Positions 1-9,202 of a stretch of DNA of 64,000 nucleotides are shown piece after piece. This DNA is from Sphingobacterium sp. ML3W. Lineage in GTDB: Bacteria > Bacteroidota > Bacteroidia > Sphingobacteriales > Sphingobacteriaceae. Position numbers and translations under genes: made by a program. The stretch lies in contig NZ_CP009278.1 of the NCBI RefSeq assembly GCF_000747525.1, positions 434,001 through 498,000 on the forward strand, given 5' to 3'. Position 1 is the stretch's first letter. Every line of letters begins with the position of its first letter. The notes beneath the pieces were generated by a model. The model had not been told where the DNA came from. It saw only the letters and a program-made list of their open reading frames with translations, and ran no database searches.

Positions 1-14
1 GTCCTTTAAAAAGT

Positions 15-335
15 TTGAAAATCGATTTAGATTATTATAACGATTCGATTAAAGAAATATCTTTAGAAATTATGGGTGAGGGCTTGTCTGCTTATCCTAT
101 TTTTATTGCACATCAGCATGTCGTAAATGTCGGTGAAATGATTCTTGATCATGTAGAACTGAAAACAAATTGGAGTATCAACGCTTCTACTTTCGAAGAA
201 TTTGTTGAGGCCAATATTATTAAAGAGGATAGAAAAGAGGCCTTTCTCAAAAAATACAAACGTGCACAGGATTTTATGTGTTTGTTTGTTGTTGTTCCTG
301 AAGGCGCAAATTTCGTTTTCTATCCTTATAAATAA
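15..335 (+). CDS. conserved hypothetical protein, possibly 5'-truncated by the window edge
   Basis: A small protein of about 106 residues with no signal peptide or membrane segment, probably cytoplasmic. The first usable start is a TTG at position 15, but the frame stays open to the window edge, so the true start may lie outside. The sequence is mixed alpha/beta and slightly acidic and ends in an aromatic stretch (NFVFYPYK). I do not recognise a named domain. It resembles short conserved Bacteroidota proteins of unknown function. The next gene on the same strand starts 67 bases downstream. Confidence 0.6.
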   Translation: MKIDLDYYNDSIKEISLEIMGEGLSAYPIFIAHQHVVNVGEMILDHVELKTNWSINASTFEEFVEANIIKEDRKEAFLKKYKRAQDFMCLFVVVPEGANFVFYPYK

Positions 336-402
336 GGGTCTATAAAATATTTAAACTTTTTTAACATATGATATGTCAAACTATTATTACTTTTATTTTA
401 AT

Positions 403-1167
403 ATGTATAGAAAAATAATTAGTCATATCATCGGTGTTCTTTGCTTGTTGTTCTTGTGTTTTTCAGGTACAAATATTTATGCACAACAGATTCAAAGAAT
501 TTCAGGGATGGTTTTTGAAAAAGGAACTTCGCTGCGTCTTTCTGAAGTCAATATTAGTAATTTAAGAACTAATAAATCTGTTATTTCAAATTCATTTGGC
601 GTTTTCTTGATCGAGGCATCAATAGGGGATAGTTTATCTTTTTCAAAGGTCGGCTATTCTGAAGTGAAAACCGTGATCACAGATTTAAAAGATTTTTATA
701 TTGAGCTGCAACCTGGTATTACCTTGGAAACTGTTGTTGTAGAAAGGAAAACAAAAGAAGCGGAGCTTAATGAAGCTATGCGTGATTACGGAAAAAAAGG
801 AGTCTATAATGGGGGTAATAATAAATTTGGGACTTATTTAGCTAGCCCTGCAACAGCTCTTTATAATCTTTTTGGTCGTGAGGCAAAGAATGCAAAGCGC
901 TTTAGTCATTTTTTAGATTCGGAAAAAAGAGAACTAGAGGTTGATAAAGCTTTTTCAAAGGAAGCTGTTCGTGAGATAACAAAATTGGAGGATAAAGATT
1001 TAGAATCTTTTATGCGTATATATAGGCCTTCTTTCGAGGCGGTTGAACACTGGCAACACTATGATTTTTTGGAATATGTGCAGCGATCATTGGATGATTT
1101 TAACAAAAATGGTCGTCCAGCGGGATTTACTCTTCCTGATATTGAAGTAAAAACACAGGAGAAATAA
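403..1167 (+). CDS. secreted protein with N-terminal CarboxypepD_reg-like domain
   Basis: About 254 residues. I chose the ATG at 403 because it is followed directly by a signal peptide (MYRKIISHII, a hydrophobic core, then NIYAQ); an in-frame ATG at 373 would put a poorly fitting aromatic stretch in front. After cleavage comes a beta-sandwich of the CarboxypepD_reg type (ISGMVFEKGTS, then SVISNSFGVFLIEA and LSFSKVGY), as seen at the N-terminus of many Bacteroidota outer-membrane proteins. The second half is charged and helical and ends without a barrel or transmembrane segment. It is likely periplasmic or attached to the envelope. The substrate is unknown. Confidence 0.7.
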   Translation: MYRKIISHIIGVLCLLFLCFSGTNIYAQQIQRISGMVFEKGTSLRLSEVNISNLRTNKSVISNSFGVFLIEASIGDSLSFSKVGYSEVKTVITDLKDFYIELQPGITLETVVVERKTKEAELNEAMRDYGKKGVYNGGNNKFGTYLASPATALYNLFGREAKNAKRFSHFLDSEKRELEVDKAFSKEAVREITKLEDKDLESFMRIYRPSFEAVEHWQHYDFLEYVQRSLDDFNKNGRPAGFTLPDIEVKTQEK

Positions 1168-1312
1168 TCCATGTATTTTATTATCTCGTACTCTCTGTCT
1201 ATATTTTTGTTACTAAAATAGGCTTAATCGGCTATTATTTGTTTTTTGGCATTTGGTTTGTTTAATATTGCTGTGGAATCACACTAGAAATATTATTAAA
1301 GATATTATAATT

Positions 1313-1999
1313 ATGAAAATGAATAAGAAGTTAGCTGTTTTTGGTCTTACTGTGGCTACATCAGCAATGTTATTTGGGAGCTGTTCAACAATTCAAAATG
1401 CAAATAATACCACAAAAGGTGGGGTAATCGGTGGGGTTGCGGGAGGTGCGTTAGGTGCACTTATTGGTAACAAGGCAGGTAGTACTGCTATTGGTACGAT
1501 TGCAGGAGCTGCTATTGGTGGTGCTGCAGGTGTATTGATTGGTAAGAAGATGGATAAGCAAGCTGCTGAGATTGCTAAAACGGTAGAAGGTGCTGAAGTT
1601 ACCCAGGCTGGTGAAGGTATTGTTGTAAAATTTGATTCAGGTATTTTATTTGATTTTAACAAGTCAGCTTTAAAAGCTTCAGCAAGAGAGAACATCAAAA
1701 ATTTAGTAGCAACTTTAAATAAAGAGCAAGGTACAGATATCTTAGTTATTGGTCATACAGATAATGTGGGTTCACTTGATGCAAATCAAAAAGTTTCTGA
1801 AAATCGTGCTAATGCTGTTCGTGCTTTTGCTGTTTCTCAAGGGTTGGCTTCATCACGTATCCGTACAGAGGGAAGGAATTTTTCTGAGCCACTAGAGAGT
1901 AATGATACTGAAGCAGGTCGTGCAGCAAATCGTCGTGTAGAGATTGTTATCGTTGCAGGAAGCCAAATGAAACAAGAAGCTCAGAATCAAGCAAAATAA
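1313..1999 (+). CDS. OmpA family lipoprotein with glycine-zipper segment
   Basis: About 228 residues. The start at 1313 (MKMNKKLAVFGL) is preferred over the ATG at 1253 because it begins a lipoprotein signal ending in FGSC. The mature protein starts with a glycine-zipper region (alternating GG, AGG and AIGG motifs, roughly residues 37-80) likely to associate with the outer membrane. The C-terminal half is an OmpA-like peptidoglycan-binding domain, with ILFDFNKSAL, VIGHTDNVGS and the closing NRRVEI motif. Its role is to tether the outer membrane to the cell wall. It is monocistronic and followed by a clear terminator hairpin. Confidence 0.92.
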   Translation: MKMNKKLAVFGLTVATSAMLFGSCSTIQNANNTTKGGVIGGVAGGALGALIGNKAGSTAIGTIAGAAIGGAAGVLIGKKMDKQAAEIAKTVEGAEVTQAGEGIVVKFDSGILFDFNKSALKASARENIKNLVATLNKEQGTDILVIGHTDNVGSLDANQKVSENRANAVRAFAVSQGLASSRIRTEGRNFSEPLESNDTEAGRAANRRVEIVIVAGSQMKQEAQNQAK

Positions 2000-2030
2000 G
2001 TATAAGAATCATTCATTATAGTTCTGAAAA

Positions 2031-2058
2031 AGCGCTGATTATTCATCAGCGCTTTTTT
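2031..2058 (+). terminator. intrinsic terminator of the OmpA-family gene
   Basis: A perfect 9-bp stem (AGCGCTGAT at 2031-2039 with ATCAGCGCT at 2045-2053) with a 5-nt loop is followed by a run of T. It lies about 30 bases after the stop of the OmpA-family gene. Confidence 0.9.
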
Positions 2059-2126
2059 ATTGGAATCTATATTCATATACGTGCAATATTAATATGACAA
2101 ACTGTCATCAATCCAATATTTATTTT

Positions 2127-2135
2127 TAACTTTGT
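2127..2135 (+). promoter_or_regulatory. Bacteroidota -7 promoter box upstream of miaB
   Basis: TAACTTTGT matches the TAnnTTTGY -7 consensus exactly and lies 19 bases before the miaB start codon. I do not see a good -33 TTG element at the usual spacing. The box would give an mRNA with a short leader. Confidence 0.6.
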
Positions 2136-2154
2136 GGTCTTTGAATTTTGAGCT

Positions 2155-3591
2155 ATGTTAGATTTAACGCATACAACTAAGGAACACGACGAAACACGTC
2201 AAGGTGAAGCATTATTGATTAAAAATGATGTTGAAAAACGTAATGGACGTAAATTATATATTGAGAGCTATGGTTGTCAAATGAATTTTTCAGATAGTGA
2301 GATCGTTGCCTCTATTTTACTGGAAACTGGATTTGAGACAACTAAAAACTATCAAGAAGCAGATGTTATTTTTATCAATACCTGCTCTATTCGTGAGAAT
2401 GCAGAGCAGCGTGTGCGGAATCGTCTGAAAGAGTTTGAATTTGCCAAGAAAAGCAATCCTGGGATGATTGTGGGCGTTTTAGGCTGTATGGCTGAACGGC
2501 TTAAAGCTAAGTTTTTGGAAGAAGAAAAGTTAGTGGATGTTGTTGTAGGACCTGATGCTTATCGTGATTTGCCAAACTTAATTGCGCAAGTTGATGAGGG
2601 GAATCGTTCTGTTAACGTATTGCTTTCTCGTGAGGAAACTTATGCTGATATCAGCCCTGTTCGTTTAAATTCGAATGGCATTACGGCTTTTATTTCAATC
2701 ATGCGTGGTTGTGATAATATGTGTTCTTTTTGTGTTGTCCCATTTACGAGAGGAAGAGAGCGTAGTCGCGACTCTGAATCTATTGTGAAGGAAGCACAAG
2801 ACCTTTTTAATGCGGGATACCGCGAAGTGACCTTATTGGGGCAAAACGTCGATTCATATAAATATACAGCTCCGACAGTTGAGGGGCAGGAAGCAAGTGC
2901 TCCAATTAATTTTGCTAATTTATTGGCATTGGTTGCTGCTGTTGATCCTTTACTACGTGTTCGCTTCTCGACTTCTCATCCGAAGGATATTACGGATGAA
3001 GTATTGCATACAATGGCGAGTCATGATAATATTTGTAACTATATTCACCTACCGGTTCAGTCAGGGAATTCTAGAGTATTAGAATTGATGAATCGTACCT
3101 ACGATAGGGATTGGTATATCAATCGTATTGATGCGATTAATCGTATTATTCCGGGATGTGGTATTTCAACGGATATTATTACGGGTTTCTGTACGGAAAC
3201 GGATGATGACCACCAAGAAACTTTAAGTATGATGGATTACGTAAAGTATGATTATGCTTTTATGTTTGCTTATTCGGAACGCCCCGGCACTTTGGCTGCA
3301 AAACGCTATGCCGATGATATACCAGAGGAAGTTAAGAAAAGTCGTTTAACAGAGGTTGTTGCCAAACAAAGAGCACATAGCTTTGATCGTTTGCAACAAT
3401 TTGTTGGTAAAAATCAACGTGTTTTAATCGAAGGTTTTTCAAAACGCTCGGACAAGGATTTTGCAGGACGTAATGACCAAAATGCAATGGCTATTTTTCC
3501 TGTAGATGAACGCTATCAGGCGGGAGATTATGTAACTGTTTTGATTGAATCATGTACTTCAGCTACTTTGTTAGGTAAAATTGTTGATTAA
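2155..3591 (+). CDS. miaB: tRNA-2-methylthio-N6-dimethylallyladenosine synthase MiaB
   Basis: 478 residues. This radical-SAM methylthiotransferase adds a methylthio group to i6A37 in tRNAs reading UNN codons. The N-terminal UPF0004 domain has the cysteines of the second cluster ([27 protein letters not shown]). The radical-SAM motif is CDNMCSFC (CxxxCxxC) near residue 188, and a C-terminal TRAM domain ([11 protein letters not shown] onward) binds tRNA. Length and motif order match MiaB. It is first in a plus-strand run with the sigma-54 activator, lptE, a TPR gene and secG, which reads as a housekeeping cluster. Confidence 0.97.
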   Translation: MLDLTHTTKEHDETRQGEALLIKNDVEKRNGRKLYIESYGCQMNFSDSEIVASILLETGFETTKNYQEADVIFINTCSIRENAEQRVRNRLKEFEFAKKSNPGMIVGVLGCMAERLKAKFLEEEKLVDVVVGPDAYRDLPNLIAQVDEGNRSVNVLLSREETYADISPVRLNSNGITAFISIMRGCDNMCSFCVVPFTRGRERSRDSESIVKEAQDLFNAGYREVTLLGQNVDSYKYTAPTVEGQEASAPINFANLLALVAAVDPLLRVRFSTSHPKDITDEVLHTMASHDNICNYIHLPVQSGNSRVLELMNRTYDRDWYINRIDAINRIIPGCGISTDIITGFCTETDDDHQETLSMMDYVKYDYAFMFAYSERPGTLAAKRYADDIPEEVKKSRLTEVVAKQRAHSFDRLQQFVGKNQRVLIEGFSKRSDKDFAGRNDQNAMAIFPVDERYQAGDYVTVLIESCTSATLLGKIVD

Positions 3592-3631
3592 TTAGGATTT
3601 AATATAGGTCTTTTATTATTAAATTTAGAAG

Positions 3632-4906
3632 ATGGATAATCAAGATATTAAGAATCGATTTGGGATTATAGGTAATTCGCCCTTACTCAATAGAGCTATA
3701 GATATTGCTCGCCAAGTGGCTCCTACTGATATTTCAGTATTGATTCAGGGTGAAAGTGGTAGTGGTAAAGAAGTATTCTCGCATATTATTCATCAAATGA
3801 GTGCACGCAAACATGGTGCTTTTATCGCTGTGAACTGTGGTGCTATTCCTGAAGGAACGATTGATTCTGAATTGTTTGGGCATGAAAAGGGTTCCTTTAC
3901 AGGAGCTCATGAAGCTAGAAAGGGATATTTTGAAGTCGTTGATGGCGGAACTATATTTTTAGATGAGGTAGGGGAACTGCCCCTTGGTACTCAAGCGCGT
4001 TTATTACGTGTCTTGGAATCAGGGGAGTATATCCGTGTAGGTTCTTCTAAAGTGCAGAAAACGAATGTTCGTGTTGTTGCGGCAACAAACGTTGATGTTT
4101 TTAATGCGGTACAAAATGGGAGGTTTCGTGAAGATTTGTATTATAGATTGAATACAGTTCCATTACGTATTCCTTCTCTACGCGAACGTGCTGAAGATAT
4201 CTATTTATTATTTAGAAAATTTGTCGTTGATTTCTCTGACAAGTACCGTTCTCCAAGTATACAATTGACAGAAGATGCGCAGCAGTTATTGAAAACTTAT
4301 GCTTGGCCAGGTAATGTACGTCAACTGAAAAATATTGCTGAACAAATTGCGGTATTAGAAAAGGAACGTGTTGTGGATGCTCAGATATTGAAAAATTATC
4401 TTCCGTCTGAAACGCGCTCAACATTGCCTGCTATAATGGCTAATAAAAGTGGTAAGGAGGATTTTTCAGAACGCGATCTTTTATATAAAGTGCTATTTGA
4501 TATGAAGAAGGATATGGTCGATTTGAAAAAATTGGTCGTTGAATTGATTCAGAATGGGGTTAATCCTGCCACTTATGATGAAAATTCACCTTATATAAAC
4601 CGTTTATATCAAGAAATTGAGCCTAGTGCTGAACGTCTGCAGGACCAACTTTCTGCTTCACAGACATTAACGATCCACCAACCCAATGTTTTAAAAGGTA
4701 ATCCTGGACAAGACGGTTATTTAAATTATGATACTCAGGATGCAGAAGAGGTGGAGGAATCGCTTTCTTTAACAGAGAAGGAATCTGATTTAATCAAAAA
4801 GGCATTAAAGAAACACCGTGGTAAGCGCAAGGCAGCTGCACAGGAATTGGGTATTTCGGAAAGAACTTTGTATAGAAAAATTAAAGACTTAAATTTAGAT
4901 TTATAA
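3632..4906 (+). CDS. sigma-54-interacting AAA+ transcriptional activator, no receiver domain
   Basis: 424 residues. An AAA+ domain starts almost at the N-terminus: Walker A GESGSGKE, the sigma-54 contact loop GSFTGA (a variant of GAFTGA), Walker B GGTIFLDEVGEL, and an arginine-finger region around RFREDLYYRLN. A linker of about 130 residues leads to a Fis-type helix-turn-helix at the C-terminus (KRKAAAQELGISERTLYRKI). There is no response-receiver or GAF domain, so activity is probably controlled by a partner protein or by expression. It sits between miaB and lptE with 10 bases to lptE, suggesting cotranscription. Targets cannot be read from this window. Confidence 0.93.
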   Translation: MDNQDIKNRFGIIGNSPLLNRAIDIARQVAPTDISVLIQGESGSGKEVFSHIIHQMSARKHGAFIAVNCGAIPEGTIDSELFGHEKGSFTGAHEARKGYFEVVDGGTIFLDEVGELPLGTQARLLRVLESGEYIRVGSSKVQKTNVRVVAATNVDVFNAVQNGRFREDLYYRLNTVPLRIPSLRERAEDIYLLFRKFVVDFSDKYRSPSIQLTEDAQQLLKTYAWPGNVRQLKNIAEQIAVLEKERVVDAQILKNYLPSETRSTLPAIMANKSGKEDFSERDLLYKVLFDMKKDMVDLKKLVVELIQNGVNPATYDENSPYINRLYQEIEPSAERLQDQLSASQTLTIHQPNVLKGNPGQDGYLNYDTQDAEEVEESLSLTEKESDLIKKALKKHRGKRKAAAQELGISERTLYRKIKDLNLDL

Positions 4907-4916
4907 ATCGTCGTTT

Positions 4917-5438
4917 ATGAAGAAACTTAAATCAAGATTGTTACCTGTTTTTATGATGATGGCGCTGCTGTTTTCAGCAACAAGTTGTGGTGTGAAGTAT
5001 GGTTTTACTGGTGGGTCAATTCCCGAAGGAATGAAGACGGTGAGCGTAATCTACTTTGAGAATATTGCACCCATGGTTTATCCGACTTTAAGTCAGAATT
5101 TTACAGAGAAACTTAAAGAGCAGATTCGTAATCAATCTAGCCTGAGTCAGGTAAATGATAATGCAGATGCAACATTTGAAGGCTTTATTACCGATTATAC
5201 CATTAGTCCTGCGGCTGTAGAAGCAGGGACCGATCGAGCAGCCTTAAATCGTCTTTCAATAACGATTAAAGTAAATTATCATAATAAAATTGTTGAGAAG
5301 GATAATTTTGAACAGTCATTTACCAGATATAAGGATTTTTCAGGACAATTACAGGCGGCTCAAGAAGAGACATTGAATAAGGAAATTATTCAAATGTTGG
5401 TCGAAGATGTTTATAATAGAGCATTTGCTAATTGGTAA
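4917..5438 (+). CDS. lptE: LptE family LPS-assembly lipoprotein
   Basis: 173 residues. A lipoprotein signal (MKKLKSRLLPVF, then LLFSATSC) is followed by the compact domain of the Bacteroidota LptE family (GVKYGFTGGSIPEG, VIYFENIAPMVYPTLSQ). LptE plugs the LptD barrel that delivers lipopolysaccharide to the outer leaflet; lptD is not in this window. It begins 10 bases after the sigma-54 activator stop and ends 10 bases before the next start, consistent with one operon. Confidence 0.88.
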   Translation: MKKLKSRLLPVFMMMALLFSATSCGVKYGFTGGSIPEGMKTVSVIYFENIAPMVYPTLSQNFTEKLKEQIRNQSSLSQVNDNADATFEGFITDYTISPAAVEAGTDRAALNRLSITIKVNYHNKIVEKDNFEQSFTRYKDFSGQLQAAQEETLNKEIIQMLVEDVYNRAFANW

Positions 5439-5448
5439 TCATGCAATA

Positions 5449-6504
5449 ATGGAAAATAAACGAATTTCAGAAGATATCAACTTGTTTCATCAAGCGATCA
5501 ATAATCCGTTAACGCTTTCGGAATCCGATTTGTTGTCCTTGATTGCTAAGTTTCCTTACGCACAATCGCTTCGTTTCGCTTACGAGCGCCATCTTTATTT
5601 GTTAAATAAGGAAGTGCATAATATTTCATCTACTTTGCTTTATGCAGCCAATCCCAATTGGTTATATGAATACCTGCATAAGGCTACTCCGGTAGAACCT
5701 ACGGCTGAAGTAGCGTTTGAAGACGATGAGTATATAGATTTTGAGGATACTACTGATGAGGAAGTAGAGTTGGTTGATAGTGGTGTTGATGCTGAGGATG
5801 GAAAAAAGGAATTGAACGCCTTGATTCAGTCAGGTGTTGCGCATGATTTTTTTCGGTTGGAAAAGGTTGAACCTGTTTTGGAACAGGAGTCGGAGGATGT
5901 ATATCCTATTACCGAAACCATATTGCCTGTGGAAACTATTATAGAAAAAGGAGAAGAAGAACGTGTTAGTGTTTATGATGATGATTTGCTGCCTTATAGT
6001 TTTTTATGGTGGTTACATAAAACGCGTTTAGAACATGCGGAAACGTATCAACCGTTTTTGAAAGCTCCAATTTTTCGTCCTGAACCTGTTGAACAGGATA
6101 TAACACGTTTTAAACAGACAATTGATTCACAGCTTTTGGATCAACAGATTAGGGAGAATATTTTTCATTTGCAATCTCCAGAGGTTAAGCTGAGTGAAGA
6201 GTTTAAAAATACTGTTCCTTTTCAAGTTGAGAAAAAAAATACAGATCATTTAATCGAAAGGTTTATTAAAGAGGATCCTCAGATAAAGCCGCCGCCTGCT
6301 GATAAAATCAATCTCGAAAATAAAGCAAGGAAAAGTTCCGAAGATCAGTATTCTCTGGTGACGGAAACTTTAGCCCGAATTTATATTGAACAGGGATTAT
6401 ATCCTAAGGCTATAGAGGTTTACAAAAAATTAGTTTTGAAATATCCAGAAAAAAATGCGTACTTTGCATCGGAAATTTTAAATTTAGAAAAGAAATTAAC
6501 TTAA
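5449..6504 (+). CDS. acidic protein with C-terminal TPR-like repeat
   Basis: About 351 residues. The ATG at 5449 (MENKRISEDINLF) follows the lptE stop by 10 bases and is preferred over an ATG at 5407 that would overlap lptE. The N-terminal third is helical, the middle is a long acidic low-complexity stretch (around residues 80-140), and the last 45 residues form a single TPR-like helix pair (TLARIYIEQGLYPKAIEVYKK). There is no signal peptide, so it is cytoplasmic. It is a conserved neighbour of lptE and secG in this group; a role as a scaffold is inference only. Confidence 0.75.
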   Translation: MENKRISEDINLFHQAINNPLTLSESDLLSLIAKFPYAQSLRFAYERHLYLLNKEVHNISSTLLYAANPNWLYEYLHKATPVEPTAEVAFEDDEYIDFEDTTDEEVELVDSGVDAEDGKKELNALIQSGVAHDFFRLEKVEPVLEQESEDVYPITETILPVETIIEKGEEERVSVYDDDLLPYSFLWWLHKTRLEHAETYQPFLKAPIFRPEPVEQDITRFKQTIDSQLLDQQIRENIFHLQSPEVKLSEEFKNTVPFQVEKKNTDHLIERFIKEDPQIKPPPADKINLENKARKSSEDQYSLVTETLARIYIEQGLYPKAIEVYKKLVLKYPEKNAYFASEILNLEKKLT

Positions 6505-6517
6505 TACATATAAAGAA

Positions 6518-6886
6518 ATGCAAGGAATATTAATTGCTCTTATAATTTTGGCGAGTATTTTATTATCATTTTTAGTTTTAATACAAAATCCAAAAGGAGG
6601 AGGTTTATCATCAGGATTTGCTGGTGGAACAAATATTATGGGTGTTAAACGTACAGGTGACCTTTTAGAAAAAGGTTCTTGGGGATTAGTGATTGCGATC
6701 ATGGTTTTCTGTTTAGCATTTAATATTGTAGCTCCATCATCAACAGCTACTGTAGGTGGCGGTTTGGGTAATCAAATTGAAGCTCCTGCACAGACAAGTC
6801 CATTGAACTTAAATAATACACAACAACCTGCTGGGACTGGTCAACAAGCACCTGTACAGAATACAGTTACAGACTCAACTAAATAG
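6518..6886 (+). CDS. secG: preprotein translocase subunit SecG
   Basis: 122 residues. Two transmembrane helices (residues about 3-22 and 55-75) flank the conserved SecG cytoplasmic loop with NPKGGGLSSGFAG. SecG joins SecYE in the inner-membrane translocon. The C-terminal tail of about 45 residues is rich in Q, T, N and P, as is common for Bacteroidota SecG. It is the last gene of the run that starts at miaB and is followed by a strong terminator. Confidence 0.93.
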   Translation: MQGILIALIILASILLSFLVLIQNPKGGGLSSGFAGGTNIMGVKRTGDLLEKGSWGLVIAIMVFCLAFNIVAPSSTATVGGGLGNQIEAPAQTSPLNLNNTQQPAGTGQQAPVQNTVTDSTK

Positions 6887-6905
6887 GTTCTTGAATAGAA
6901 AATTT

Positions 6906-6936
6906 AAAGCCTCCGAGATATCGGAGGCTTTTTTTA
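6906..6936 (+). terminator. intrinsic terminator after secG
   Basis: An 11-bp perfect stem (AAAGCCTCCGA at 6906-6916 with TCGGAGGCTTT at 6921-6931), a GATA loop and a T tract. It ends the miaB-secG run. Confidence 0.92.
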
Positions 6937-6937
6937 T

Positions 6938-6970
6938 GCTGTCAGTTTTGGAGAGTGACAGCCTGACAGC
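6938..6970. repeat. inverted repeat upstream of groES
   Basis: GCTGTCAG at 6938-6945 is inverted as CTGACAGC at 6963-6970, with a further TGACA between them. It lies between the secG terminator and groES. It could be an operator for the chaperonin operon. No CIRCE element (TTAGCACTC-N9-GAGTGCTAA) is present. Confidence 0.35.
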
Positions 6971-7102
6971 GAATCTCAAATAAATCTGCCAGTCCATTGC
7001 TTTTCGATGCAAATTTGTCTCAAAAGTCTGTTCTTGGGGCTTTGGCATAATTGCTGATGAAGTTTAAGTATAATTGAAATAGAACTAAAAATAAAATATA
7101 TT

Positions 7103-7378
7103 ATGGCATTAAACATTAAACCTATCGGTGACAGAGTAGTAGTTGAAGCTGCTCAGGCAGAAGAAAAAACAGCTTCAGGATTGTACATCCCTGATACAGC
7201 AAAAGAAAAACCATCTCAAGGAATCGTTGTAGCAGTTGGAACAGGTAAAGTTGACGAACCTTTAACTGTTAAAGTTGGTGATAAAGTTTTATATGGTAAA
7301 TATGCTGGAACTGAAATTACTGTTGAAGGTAAAGAGTATTTGATTATGCGTGAAGCTGATATTTACGCGGTTATTTAA
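7103..7378 (+). CDS. groS: co-chaperonin GroES
   Basis: 91 residues, the full length for GroES. It caps the GroEL cylinder to enclose folding substrates. Recognisable features are [10 protein letters not shown] at the N-terminus, the mobile loop ([12 protein letters not shown]) and [11 protein letters not shown] near the C-terminus. It is followed 88 bases later by groL. It has 215 bases of upstream region after the secG terminator, enough for its own promoter. Confidence 0.98.
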   Translation: MALNIKPIGDRVVVEAAQAEEKTASGLYIPDTAKEKPSQGIVVAVGTGKVDEPLTVKVGDKVLYGKYAGTEITVEGKEYLIMREADIYAVI

Positions 7379-7466
7379 TATTTTTAATATAAATTCAAAA
7401 GTAAATAGATTTGATTTCTTACTATCACTTTAAGAGTTAAATGAAAATTTCAAAAATTTAAAGATA

Positions 7467-9101
7467 ATGGCAAAACAAGTAAAATATAACGTTGAAGCAC
7501 GTGAAGCACTTAAAAAAGGTGTTGACACATTAGCAAATGCAGTAAAGGTAACTTTAGGTCCTAAAGGACGTAATGTAATCATCGAGAAAAAATTTGGTTC
7601 TCCAGTAATCACGAAAGATGGTGTTACTGTAGCTAAAGAAATCGAATTGAAAGATGCTTTGGAAAATATGGGTGCTCAGATGGTTAAAGAAGTTGCTTCT
7701 AAAACCGCTGATCAAGCTGGTGATGGTACTACTACTGCAACAGTTTTGGCTCAAGCTATTGTTGCTCCAGGTATTAAATCTGTAGCTGCAGGTGCTAATC
7801 CGATGGACTTGAAACGTGGTATTGATAAAGCAGTAGCTGCTGTTGTAGCAAACTTAAAAGCACAATCGCAAACTGTTGGTCAGGACAATAATAAAATTAA
7901 ACAAGTAGCATCAATTTCTGCTAATAATGACGATGTTATCGGTGCTTTAATTGCGCAAGCAATGGAGAAAGTTGGTAATGATGGTGTTATTACTGTAGAA
8001 GAGGCAAAAGGTACTGAAACTGAAGTTAAAACAGTTGAAGGTATGCAATTTGACCGCGGTTACTTATCTCCATATTTTGTTACGAACTCTGATAAAATGG
8101 AAGCGGAATTAGAAAACCCTTACATTTTAATCTATGATAAAAAAATCAGTAACATGAAAGAATTGTTACCGATTTTGGAAAAACAAGTACAAACTGGTAA
8201 ACCATTAATTATCATTGCTGAAGATTTAGACGGCGAAGCATTAGCGACTTTAGTTGTTAATAAAATCCGTGGTTCTCTGAAAGTTGCAGCTGTTAAAGCT
8301 CCAGGTTTTGGTGACCGTCGTAAAGCAATGTTAGAAGACATCGCAATCTTAACTGGTGGTACAGTAATTTCTGAAGAAAGAGGTTTCAAATTAGAGAATG
8401 CTGAATTATCGTATTTAGGTCAAGCTGAGAAAGTGGTTGTTGATAAAGATAATACAACAATCATTAATGGTGCTGGTAACGCTGAAGATATTAAATCTCG
8501 TGTTGCTCAAATCCGTTCTCAAATCGAAACGACTACTTCTGATTACGACCGTGAGAAATTACAAGAGCGTTTAGCTAAGTTATCTGGCGGTGTTGCAGTT
8601 CTTTATGTAGGTGCTACGACTGAAGTAGAGATGAAAGAGAAGAAAGACCGTGTTGATGATGCTTTACATGCTACTCGTGCAGCTGTAGAAGAAGGTATTG
8701 TTGCTGGTGGTGGTGTTGCTTTCATTCGTGCAACTGATGCTTTAAAAGGATTAAAAGGTGCTAACGAAGATGAGACTATTGGTATCGATATCATTAGACG
8801 CGCAATCGAAGAGCCTTTACGTCAAATCTGTTTCAATGCTGGTATCGAAGGTGCTGTTATTGTTCAGAAAGTGAAAGAAGGTACAGGTGATTTCGGTTAT
8901 AATGCACGTACTGACGTTTTCGAAAACTTGATTGGTGCAGGTGTAATCGATCCAACTAAAGTTTCTCGTGTAGCTTTGGAAAACGCAGCTTCTATCGCTT
9001 CTATGTTGTTAACAACTGAATGTGTATTGGCTGATGAACCAGAAGAAAACTCTGGCGCTGGTGCTCCTCCAATGGGTGGTGGCATGGGTGGAATGATGTA
9101 A
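7467..9101 (+). CDS. groL: chaperonin GroEL
   Basis: 544 residues, full length. ATP-binding motifs are clear ([11 protein letters not shown], and [10 protein letters not shown] with the catalytic aspartate). The apical domain runs through residues about 190-370, and the C-terminus has the classic glycine-methionine tail (GGGMGGMM). It folds cytosolic proteins together with GroES. Codon use favours A/T-ending optimal codons, as for a highly expressed gene. Confidence 0.99.
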   Translation: MAKQVKYNVEAREALKKGVDTLANAVKVTLGPKGRNVIIEKKFGSPVITKDGVTVAKEIELKDALENMGAQMVKEVASKTADQAGDGTTTATVLAQAIVAPGIKSVAAGANPMDLKRGIDKAVAAVVANLKAQSQTVGQDNNKIKQVASISANNDDVIGALIAQAMEKVGNDGVITVEEAKGTETEVKTVEGMQFDRGYLSPYFVTNSDKMEAELENPYILIYDKKISNMKELLPILEKQVQTGKPLIIIAEDLDGEALATLVVNKIRGSLKVAAVKAPGFGDRRKAMLEDIAILTGGTVISEERGFKLENAELSYLGQAEKVVVDKDNTTIINGAGNAEDIKSRVAQIRSQIETTTSDYDREKLQERLAKLSGGVAVLYVGATTEVEMKEKKDRVDDALHATRAAVEEGIVAGGGVAFIRATDALKGLKGANEDETIGIDIIRRAIEEPLRQICFNAGIEGAVIVQKVKEGTGDFGYNARTDVFENLIGAGVIDPTKVSRVALENAASIASMLLTTECVLADEPEENSGAGAPPMGGGMGGMM

Positions 9102-9124
9102 TATCATTCTTCTTAAGAATATAA

Positions 9125-9163
9125 TAAAGCCCTGTTACAACTTTGTAACAGGGCTTTATTTTT
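9125..9163. terminator. bidirectional terminator between groL and ggt
   Basis: A 16-bp perfect stem (TAAAGCCCTGTTACAA at 9125-9140, complement at 9143-9158) with T runs on the plus side. It lies between the convergent groL and ggt genes and can serve both. Confidence 0.9.
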
Positions 9164-9202
9164 TTAGTAAGGCGTTATTTGTAATAGCCTTGTTATTGAT
9201 AA

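Noticed and set aside
1393..1698. Minus-strand ORF inside the OmpA-family gene
   Set aside because: A product of the glycine-zipper codons read backwards (rich in A, P and I); the sense gene is certain.
7042..7062. Possible sigma-54 promoter (TTTGGCATAATTGC) before groES
   Set aside because: The GG to GC distance is 7 bases instead of the required 10.
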